DNA of 5,011 nt from Planctomycetaceae bacterium (GTDB lineage Bacteria > Planctomycetota > Planctomycetia > Pirellulales > Thermoguttaceae). The DNA lies in the NCBI GenBank assembly GCA_003532715.1, contig DOEZ01000375.1, positions 8,455 to 13,465 of the forward strand, given 5' to 3'. The notes under the pieces are model-generated. The model saw only the letters and a list, made by a program, of their open reading frames with translations, made no database searches and had not been told where the DNA came from. The position numbers and the translations under genes are program-made. Of this stretch, positions 1 to 5,011 are shown in pieces; position 1 is the stretch's first letter, and each line of letters opens with the position of its first letter.

Positions 1-428
1 ATGTGCCGCACGGTCATGACAGGCTCGTCGTTCAAGGGCACCCAGGACGATAGCATCGGCACGGCGAGCCAACCACCCAGAACCAATGCCGTCCAAAACG
101 CCAGATCCGCCCAACTCCTTTTCTCGAACGCGATCCACATCCAGCCGAACGCCACGACCCCGTAGCTGAAATCCATCATGAAGTCCACGGGGTGTTTCAT
201 CCAGGGGGCCGCGATGCCGTATTCCCGGACGCCGGCGGCATACCAGACAACGCCGTCGATGAAATAGATCAGAATCCCGCAAACGACGCCGGCCGCAAGC
301 GGCGCATGGCGTTTTCGCCAGATTAAGAGGGCGACGAACAGGGCGAGAAAGACGGCGTCGAAGAGGATGTAATCGAACTGGAATCGGCGTGCGATGCTCT
401 GGTCGATGCCCGAGAGGAAATCCAGCAT
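1..428 (-). CDS. Partial integral membrane protein of unknown function (5' end only; runs off left edge)
   Basis: The frame is open from an ATG at 428-426 to the window edge: 142 complete codons with no stop, so the C-terminus is missing. I do not recognise the family. The translation starts MLDFLSGIDQSIARR and has about four hydrophobic segments, near residues 20-37, 44-64, 84-103 and 107-127. They are separated by a basic loop (RKRH, 38-41) and a polar loop with HPVDFMMDF (79-87), which looks motif-like. There is no cleavable signal peptide; it is probably an inner-membrane protein. The start is well constrained: the upstream gene's TGA lies in the same frame 9 nt before the ATG, and this is the only Met before the first membrane segment. 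No good Shine-Dalgarno is visible (only GAGAT), so translational coupling to the upstream gene is likely. Its position makes a role with the exporter-sulfotransferase plausible, but that is inferred from neighbourhood only. Confidence 0.8.
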   Translation of the reverse strand, partial: MLDFLSGIDQSIARRFQFDYILFDAVFLALFVALLIWRKRHAPLAAGVVCGILIYFIDGVVWYAAGVREYGIAAPWMKHPVDFMMDFSYGVVAFGWMWIAFEKRSWADLAFWTALVLGGWLAVPMLSSWVPLNDEPVMTVRH

Positions 429-437
429 GATTGCATC

Positions 438-3400
438 TCAACAAGGATTCGTGCCGGGGAAGGCGTTGTCGCGTGTGGGCGGACGTTCGTAGCCCCACTG
501 CCGGACGGCGAATTGCCAGTGTCTTTCCACCTTGCCGACGGCATCCTCGTCGAGATCATACCGGTTCTTTTCGTAACCCGCCAGCGAGGCGAAGTAGTCT
601 CGGAATCGAGACTCGGCCGCGTCGAAACCGGGTAGTTCCAAGCAATCGTAGACGCGTCGCATCTCAGCCATCGGGTGGGCCTCGAAGTCTTCGAAGCGAA
701 CCTCGACAAGGTTTCTTGGGGGAATCAGGCTTTTGGCAGCCAGAAATCCGCCCACCATCTTCTCGTAGAACCAAAGGATGTTCGCCTCGATTTCGTCGTG
801 ATCGATCCTCTGAAGCTGCGTGACCGCCAAAACGCGATGGAAGAAGTGCCGGGTGGAAAGAAAGACGGTGTACGGGTTGCGATAGACGTGGATGAATTTG
901 GCGTCCGGAAAGAGTTCGAGCAGAGGGCGAATCCGAACCATGTTGACCGGATTCTTCAGCGCCAAACGCTTCCGTCCCGCGCGCCAGGCGGCCTTGCGCA
1001 GAATTCCCAAATACACCTCTTGCCACTGGCGCACGACCGATTCGGGAACGCCTTCGAACAGGGCGTAACGCTCGAAATACCGCCGTGCGTTCCGTGGAAA
1101 CGCCCACTGATGGTAGAACGACAAGGCGGAGGCTTGAGCGACCGCGAACTCCTCTTCCTGCGGGTCGTCGAGCGACAAGGTCACGTTGTCCATCATTCGA
1201 GTGCGTGGAACGGCTCGCGACAGCAGGTGTTTGATCCTCGTGCCGCCGATCAGGAACCAGTCGGGGGCGATCGACTGAAACGTCGAAACATAGCCGAACG
1301 CCGGATCGTGGCAAAGCGATTGATGGACAAACGTCGTCCCGCTGCGCCAGTGTCCGACGACGAAGACCGGCGCCGGGCCGAGAAAGGGTCCGTGGTTCAG
1401 ACGTCGACAGCGGATTCGCTCGACGGCTCGAAGGGGGGCGGTCAGGAAACTTGCCGTCGAGATGAAACAGGCTCGCCGCAAGTACCCGCGATCAACGCCG
1501 CGGTTGGCCAACAGCAGCCCGAGCCAATTCCGTAGCGAGCCCAAGGCCAGGGGATGGCCCATTTCTGGGTTATGTGGTTCTTGGTCGTCGGGAAAGAGGA
1601 CGCGACCGACGCGGCCGGCCAACAGGGCCGGCAACAGCAGCAGGTCGCCGGCCAGTGCCGCTAGCAGCAAAAGGCACACGATCCACCCGAATCGTGCCGC
1701 CGGCAAGAACGAGCTGAATCCGTAGACGGCCAGCCCCGCGCCACAAATGACGGTCGTGCGCGTCATGGCTCGCGCCGAATGACGGTAGGCATTGAGGATC
1801 GCGGCGTTTCGCGAGAGTCCGCTTCGTCGGCCTCGCATGAACCAGGTCAGGTAGTGGACCGTGCCGTCCACCGCGATCCCCAGCCCGACGCTTGCCGTCA
1901 TCATCGAACCGACGTCGATCGCTCCTCCCAGCCAACCGAGAATTCCGAAGACCAGTGCAATCGGAAAGACGTTCGGCAGGATCGACAGCAAGCCCAGGCG
2001 GAGGCTCCGGAGGCCGACGACGAGCACGACCGCGATCAGCAAGAGCGAAACGCTGAAGCTGACGATCAGGTCGCGGATGAGCGTCGAGTGGCATTCGGCC
2101 AACAGCGGCAGGGGACCGGTATAGATGACCGAAACAGTGTTTCCAGCTTGCTCTCGCGCATTGCGAACGACCGGTTCGACCGCGTCTTCGAGTTCCGCGA
2201 GCGTTTCTTCGTAGCGTTGCCCGTCGAGACCCTGAAGCCTCGCGTTGATTCGCCAGAGTTCCTGGTCGTTCGCGCGAGCCAGGTAGGGACTGGCCAATGC
2301 GAGCGCCTCGGTGCGGGCTTCGAGCCGTCGATTGAGGATCCCGCGACGGATCCTTGTTCGCGATCCGCCGGGGCGGCCCGGGTCGGGAAGGAACGCCGCC
2401 AGCGAAACGCTGGCCGTGGGGCCCGGCATCGACTCGACGGCACGCCCGACGTCGCGCACCAGGTCCAGTCGCTCGACGGCCGACAAAGGGCAATCGCGGT
2501 CGAAGGCGATCACGATTTCGACCGGCAGCAGCGGGCCGATCGTTTGCTGAAACCACCGATAATCCTCGGCGGTGCGGCTCGCGTCGGACAGGTAGTCGGT
2601 CAATTGAACCGATCCGCGAAGCCGTGTCAAACCGACGCCGCAAACCATCGTGATCGCCAGAAACGCCGCCAGCACGAGCGTTCCGCGGCGCTCGATGAAC
2701 AACGCCAGCGGATCCCAGGACCATCGCGACGCCACGTTGCCGGCCGGGCACGCTTCCGCCGAATCCTCGCTCTTCGACGGCACGTGCGGAGCCAGGTGCA
2801 TCGCGCCGGGCAGCACCAGGAGCAGGACAACGAGGGTCATTGAGGTTCCGATGGCGGAATAGATGCCGAATTCGCGAACCGGCAATGTTCCGCTCAACGC
2901 CAGCGACCCAAGACCGATCGCCGTTGTGAGCACGGCCAACAAACAGGGAAACCAGCCCATCGCAACCGCCAAGGCGCAAGCGGCGGCCGGTCCCGACTCT
3001 TTGGCGGCTTCCTGATAATAATTGATCAAGTGGACCGCCGACGAGACGAAGATCACCATCAAGAGAATGGGAAGCACGGTCATCATCCCGTTCATCTGCC
3101 CGTTTATCCAATAGATGGTTGCGAGGCACGAACACTGGCAGAACGCGGCGGCGAGCCAGACGAGCAGGGCCAACCGGAAGCTGCGAAGGCATGGCCATGC
3201 GACCAGGATCACCAACAGGGCCGACGGAATCGCCAGACGGTAGAGGGTCTCCAGGGCGGCCGTGTCGAGCGCCGCCGTCTCCACCACGTAGCCGACCATG
3301 CGAAGGTCATCCGTGGCGACGCCCGATTGTTCGGCCGCGTCGCGAATGCGCCGCAGAACTCCGCGGGCCTCGACGGCCGCGCCCTCGCCCAACAGAACCA

Positions 3401-3842
3401 CCGCGCAAGTCGCACGGCCGTCGGGGCCCACGAACGTCCCGCGCAACCGGCCGATCGCTTCCTCATGCGGAAGACTCAGCGGCGAAGAGACCAACTCGTC
3501 GTACAGTTCGCGCCCGGTGACGACGTCGAAAATCAAGCGGCCGTTTTCCGATTCGCCGCCCGCCGAGCGAAGGAGCGTCTCGGCGAATTGCGCCATGCGT
3601 GGGTCGTCGAGCGTCGCGTCCGGCCAGGAAACGAGAATCGCGCTTTGCGATTCGAACACCTCGGCGAACCATTCGAGCTCGTGCCGTGCCGTCGCGCTCG
3701 AGGCGGTCCAGGCCAATACGTCGTCGTTCAGACTGTGCAACGCCCGAAGCGTGCCCCCTATCACGAAGGGAAACAGCAGCAACATCAGCAGCAGGGCGAG
3801 CCTGGTCCGGTGGACGTACCGGGCGTTACCAAGGTCGGACAC
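438..3842 (-). CDS. RND/MMPL-family exporter fused to a C-terminal PAPS-dependent sulfotransferase
   Basis: A single 1134-codon frame. Residues 1-755 have RND exporter architecture: TM1 at 14-30, a soluble loop with FESQSAILVSWP (63-74), TM2-6 near 202-352, TM7 at 386-404, a second soluble loop (about 410-590), and TM8-12 near 596-742. TM10 carries the family's proton-relay-type Asp, GIAVDGTVHYL (D659); the equivalent TM4 site is Ser (S267). Residues 761-1134 form a whole Sulfotransfer_3-like domain: 5'-phosphosulfate loop VGHWRSGTTF (829-838), LKNP (962-965), 3'-phosphate site FIHVYRNPYTVFLSTR (R988, S996) and LVEVRFEDFEAHP (1045-1057). RND C-termini are cytoplasmic, so the enzyme would face the PAPS pool. 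Sulfation coupled to export of a lipid or envelope metabolite is inferred; the substrate is unknown. The start is GTG (3842-3840): TGA precedes it in frame 10 codons upstream with no alternative start between, and GGGA (3853-3850) lies 7 nt before it. An internal ATG (M761, 1562-1560) could be the start of an ancestral separate sulfotransferase gene. Confidence 0.92.
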   Translation of the reverse strand: MSDLGNARYVHRTRLALLLMLLLFPFVIGGTLRALHSLNDDVLAWTASSATARHELEWFAEVFESQSAILVSWPDATLDDPRMAQFAETLLRSAGGESENGRLIFDVVTGRELYDELVSSPLSLPHEEAIGRLRGTFVGPDGRATCAVVLLGEGAAVEARGVLRRIRDAAEQSGVATDDLRMVGYVVETAALDTAALETLYRLAIPSALLVILVAWPCLRSFRLALLVWLAAAFCQCSCLATIYWINGQMNGMMTVLPILLMVIFVSSAVHLINYYQEAAKESGPAAACALAVAMGWFPCLLAVLTTAIGLGSLALSGTLPVREFGIYSAIGTSMTLVVLLLVLPGAMHLAPHVPSKSEDSAEACPAGNVASRWSWDPLALFIERRGTLVLAAFLAITMVCGVGLTRLRGSVQLTDYLSDASRTAEDYRWFQQTIGPLLPVEIVIAFDRDCPLSAVERLDLVRDVGRAVESMPGPTASVSLAAFLPDPGRPGGSRTRIRRGILNRRLEARTEALALASPYLARANDQELWRINARLQGLDGQRYEETLAELEDAVEPVVRNAREQAGNTVSVIYTGPLPLLAECHSTLIRDLIVSFSVSLLLIAVVLVVGLRSLRLGLLSILPNVFPIALVFGILGWLGGAIDVGSMMTASVGLGIAVDGTVHYLTWFMRGRRSGLSRNAAILNAYRHSARAMTRTTVICGAGLAVYGFSSFLPAARFGWIVCLLLLAALAGDLLLLPALLAGRVGRVLFPDDQEPHNPEMGHPLALGSLRNWLGLLLANRGVDRGYLRRACFISTASFLTAPLRAVERIRCRRLNHGPFLGPAPVFVVGHWRSGTTFVHQSLCHDPAFGYVSTFQSIAPDWFLIGGTRIKHLLSRAVPRTRMMDNVTLSLDDPQEEEFAVAQASALSFYHQWAFPRNARRYFERYALFEGVPESVVRQWQEVYLGILRKAAWRAGRKRLALKNPVNMVRIRPLLELFPDAKFIHVYRNPYTVFLSTRHFFHRVLAVTQLQRIDHDEIEANILWFYEKMVGGFLAAKSLIPPRNLVEVRFEDFEAHPMAEMRRVYDCLELPGFDAAESRFRDYFASLAGYEKNRYDLDEDAVGKVERHWQFAVRQWGYERPPTRDNAFPGTNPC

Positions 3843-3911
3843 GTCGTAATCCCGTGGATGTTGTAAGGGTCATGGGGTGGCCCAACGCGGCCAAATGCCG
3901 GCGGCCTCTGC

Positions 3912-3920
3912 ATTCTAGCA
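3912..3920 (-). promoter_or_regulatory. Extended -10 promoter candidate for the exporter-sulfotransferase operon
   Basis: Read on the minus strand this is TGC-TAGAAT: a TGn extension followed by a hexamer matching TATAAT at 5 of 6 positions. The -35 position expected with a 17-bp spacer (3940-3935) reads GGCCCG, a poor match, which is compatible with extended -10 promoters that depend little on a -35. The predicted transcript would start near 3905 and have a leader of about 60 nt before the GTG at 3842. There is no experimental support; GC-rich planctomycete promoters are poorly defined. Confidence 0.45.
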
Positions 3921-3927
3921 TTATCGC

Positions 3928-3941
3928 GGGCCTTCGGGCCC
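3928..3941. repeat. GGGCC-TTCG-GGCCC inverted repeat overlapping the minus-strand -35 region
   Basis: A perfect 5-bp stem (3928-3932 with 3937-3941) around TTCG. In a plus-strand RNA it would be a very stable cUUCGg tetraloop hairpin. It covers the -35 position of the minus-strand promoter candidate. No T-run follows in either direction, so it is not a canonical terminator, and no gene on the plus strand ends here. It may be an operator-like dyad or simply chance in GC-rich DNA. Confidence 0.4.
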
Positions 3942-4196
3942 CCCGACACAGAAGCCGCCGTGCCGTCGATGCGGTTTCTTCCGACGTCTTGAATCCACGG
4001 GCGGCCTCATGGCGGCCGTGTGGCGAGACGGCCGGAGGAGCCGAAAAAGTGCCGTGCGACGAAAGGACGCTTTCAGCATTTGTGTCCACGGGCGAACAAA
4101 ACCGGGCGGATGGACCCAGGCGGACAGAACCGGTGGGCGTCATGAGGGCCACACGAATGACACGGCCACACCACCCACTAAGGGGTGTATCGTGCT

Positions 4197-4208
4197 TTTT
4201 CGCGAAAA
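4197..4208. promoter_or_regulatory. Perfect 12-bp palindrome TTTTCGCGAAAA beside the -35 (operator candidate)
   Basis: TTTTCGCGAAAA is its own reverse complement and ends 2 bp before the TTGACA at 4211. This is a typical position for an activator site or for a repressor that occludes RNA polymerase. A second, smaller dyad, GCCG-TTT-CGGC, sits at 4219-4229 in the promoter spacer. The AT-rich palindrome stands out in its GC-rich surroundings. The cognate regulator is unknown. Confidence 0.4.
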
Positions 4209-4210
4209 TC

Positions 4211-4239
4211 TTGACACGGCCGTTTCGGCTCTCTAGACT
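4211..4239 (+). promoter_or_regulatory. Sigma70-type promoter candidate for the LEPR-XLL beta-helix gene
   Basis: A perfect TTGACA (-35, 4211-4216) is followed by a 17-bp spacer and TAGACT (4234-4239), which matches TATAAT at 4 of 6 positions. The -10 lies in a tandem CTAGA repeat (4233-4242), so a second register, TAGATC, is possible. The predicted start near 4246 gives a leader of about 150 nt before the ATG at 4395. Orientation and distance fit the downstream gene. Confidence 0.6.
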
Positions 4240-4265
4240 AGATCCAACTACTGGAGTAATCATTC

Positions 4266-4340
4266 CGGACGGCAGGGGGCAGAATTCATTCCCCTGGGCA
4301 ACTCTTCGGGGCGCCGCTCCGCTTGGCTGCACACCGTCCG
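4266..4340 (+). other. Leader segment able to fold into a three-way junction
   Basis: Within the predicted 5' leader, CGGACGG (4266-4272) pairs perfectly with CCGTCCG (4334-4340), closing a domain. Immediately inside, CAGGGG (4273-4278) pairs with CCCCTG (4291-4296), and CGGGGC (4307-4312) pairs with GCTCCG (4316-4321) with one G-U pair. The result is a closed three-helix domain ending about 40 nt before the ribosome binding site. I do not recognise it as a known riboswitch class. GC-rich sequence pairs easily by chance, so this is a structural possibility only. Confidence 0.35.
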
Positions 4341-4381
4341 CGTGATGAGTCTCTTGCTTCACGATTCAACACCCAGATTAT

Positions 4382-4385
4382 GGAG
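4382..4385 (+). promoter_or_regulatory. Ribosome binding site deciding the start at 4395
   Basis: GGAG lies 9 nt before the ATG at 4395. The in-frame ATG at 4380, five codons upstream, has no purine-rich element before it, and its own second codon is part of this GGAG. This favours 4395 as the start. Confidence 0.6.
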
Positions 4386-4394
4386 TCCAGTCAA

Positions 4395-5011
4395 ATGAGC
4401 AGCCCGCGGTCCGTCTTGAATTTCAGTCCATTTCGTTTTCGCTCGTCGCGAGTCGCCTCGCGCGGGTCCAGCAAGGCCGGGTCGGCCACGAACGGTTTTG
4501 TTCACCGACTCCGCATCGAACCCCTCGAACCGCGGCGAATGCTGACGACCTACCTGATCGACTCGCTGGCCGATGTCGCCAACCCCGATGACGACATGTT
4601 GACGCTGCGAGAGGCGCTTCAAGCCGCGAATTATAACGTGGCCTACAATGAGGCGCCGGCGGGCAGCGCGACCGAGTTGGATGAAATCGTCTTCGCTCCG
4701 TCACTTGCCGGTGGAACGCTGGCCATGACTAGTGGACAGTTCGATGTTTATGGGTCAACCCTGATTCGTGGACCTGAAGGAGGTTCGGTCACCATCGACG
4801 CCGCTGGCGCGCGCCGCGTGTTCTCTGTCGGCACGAATGTCGAAGCTGTCATTTCCGGCCTGATAATAACGGGCGGTCGTCCAACTAGCTTCGGTGGCGC
4901 GATCCGCTGCAGTGGCGGTGAGTTGACTCTCGTGAATTCGGTCATCACCGGCAACAGTGCGGCGACTTACGGCGGCGCCATCAGCGCGAAAAACTCGACG
5001 GTCACGATCAT
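4395..5011 (+). CDS. Partial LEPR-XLL planctomycete surface/secreted protein with CSLREA-like segment and beta-helix repeats (N-terminus only; runs off right edge)
   Basis: 205 complete codons are open from the ATG at 4395 to the window edge. Residues 1-38 are rich in Ser, Arg and Lys and lack a hydrophobic signal peptide. They lead into RIEPLEPRRML (40-50), the LEPR-XLL-type motif found near the N-terminus of many large planctomycete exported proteins and presumed to act in sorting. Next, TYLIDSLADV (52-61) and LTLREALQAAN (69-79) match the CSLREA-type segment, here with Leu-Thr where the namesake has Cys-Ser. From about residue 130 the sequence becomes a right-handed parallel beta-helix: GGAIRCSGGELTLVNSVITG (167-186), then GGAIS (193-197), a 26-residue spacing that resembles Pmp-like GGAI repeats. 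Family members are often very long, so most of the gene is probably missing. The likely location is the cell surface or outside; a role in adhesion or polysaccharide binding is only a guess. GGAG 9 nt upstream supports this start. Confidence 0.88.
   Translation, partial: MSSPRSVLNFSPFRFRSSRVASRGSSKAGSATNGFVHRLRIEPLEPRRMLTTYLIDSLADVANPDDDMLTLREALQAANYNVAYNEAPAGSATELDEIVFAPSLAGGTLAMTSGQFDVYGSTLIRGPEGGSVTIDAAGARRVFSVGTNVEAVISGLIITGGRPTSFGGAIRCSGGELTLVNSVITGNSAATYGGAISAKNSTVTI

Larger units (their letters stand above)
3843..4394. other. Divergent intergenic region without a credible gene
   Basis: 552 bp separate the divergent starts at 3842 (minus) and 4395 (plus). The open frames here have compositions unlike real proteins and no recognisable motif. 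About 3961-4170 shows nothing assignable beyond short GC-rich repeats: GGCGGCC twice, 4 nt apart, near 4002-4018, and TCCACGGGCG at both 3994-4003 and 4085-4094. No tRNA, rRNA, insertion sequence end or CRISPR repeat is visible. The supported signals lie at the two ends and are listed separately. Confidence 0.75.

Noticed and set aside
675..1535. 286-codon plus-strand open frame antisense to the sulfotransferase
   Set aside because: It lies fully opposite a gene with clear family motifs. Long antisense frames are expected in GC-rich coding DNA, and the translation shows no recognisable fold.
1779..2843. 354-codon plus-strand open frame antisense to the exporter
   Set aside because: The translation is dominated by Arg, Gln, Asp and Glu, typical of the reverse frame of hydrophobic coding sequence, and it lies entirely opposite the RND domain.
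1570..3198. 542-codon minus-strand open frame in another frame inside the exporter gene
   Set aside because: It is an Arg/Gly/Pro-rich shadow of the real frame, without membrane segments. Only its stop (1570-1572) is of interest, as a possible boundary scar.
3030..3866. 278-codon plus-strand open frame antisense to the exporter N-terminus
   Set aside because: It is opposite a well-supported N-terminus (TM1 and first soluble loop) and its composition is shadow-like.
3997..4020. CACGG...CCGTG imperfect hairpin with the GGCGGCC direct repeat
   Set aside because: Mismatches interrupt the stem and the units are simple GC-rich words; chance is sufficient.
4172..4200. CACCC-ACTAAG-GGGTG hairpin followed by TTTTT as a terminator
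   Set aside because: The stem is only 5 bp, the T-run begins 8 nt after it, and no plus-strand gene ends upstream. The T-run is better explained as part of the TTTTCGCGAAAA palindrome.
3826..4362. 178-codon minus-strand open frame across the intergenic region
   Set aside because: It overlaps the GTG start of the fusion gene in another frame and covers the promoter signals. Its translation has no domain, membrane segment or natural-looking composition.
4380..4382. Alternative in-frame ATG start for the LEPR-XLL gene
   Set aside because: No Shine-Dalgarno precedes it, whereas GGAG is well placed for the ATG at 4395.

Overview
The window looks like a planctomycete chromosome fragment, GC-rich. 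The diagnostic feature is the N-terminus of the right-hand gene: a LEPR-XLL-type sorting motif (RIEPLEPRRML) followed by a CSLREA-like segment (LTLREALQAAN) and the first turns of a GGAI-type beta-helix repeat. This arrangement is characteristic of the large secreted or surface proteins of Planctomycetes. Genus cannot be read from the sequence.

Layout: (1) 1-428, minus strand: 5' part of a gene for an unrecognised multi-pass membrane protein that runs off the left edge. (2) 438-3842, minus strand: an unbroken 1134-residue gene joining a 12-TM RND/MMPL-type exporter (about residues 1-755) to a complete PAPS-dependent sulfotransferase (about 761-1134). The membrane-protein gene follows it after 9 nt in the same reading frame, so the two probably form one operon. 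(3) 3843-4394: a 552-bp divergent intergenic region with no credible gene. It holds an extended -10 promoter candidate for the minus-strand operon, a strong sigma70-like promoter for the plus-strand gene with a perfect 12-bp palindrome next to its -35, and a leader that can fold into a three-way junction. (4) 4395-5011, plus strand: 5' end of the LEPR-XLL beta-helix protein, running off the right edge.

The notable item is the exporter-sulfotransferase fusion. RND exporters have both termini in the cytoplasm, so the sulfotransferase would sit at the cytoplasmic mouth of the transporter, where PAPS is available. The layout suggests coupled sulfation and export of a lipid or other envelope metabolite, analogous in logic to the separate Stf0 sulfotransferase and MmpL8 exporter of the Mycobacterium tuberculosis sulfolipid pathway. 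The substrate is unknown, and coupling is inference. An out-of-frame stop at the domain junction, 7 nt before an in-frame ATG, means one indel would split the gene in two, so the fusion needs checking against homologs and reads.
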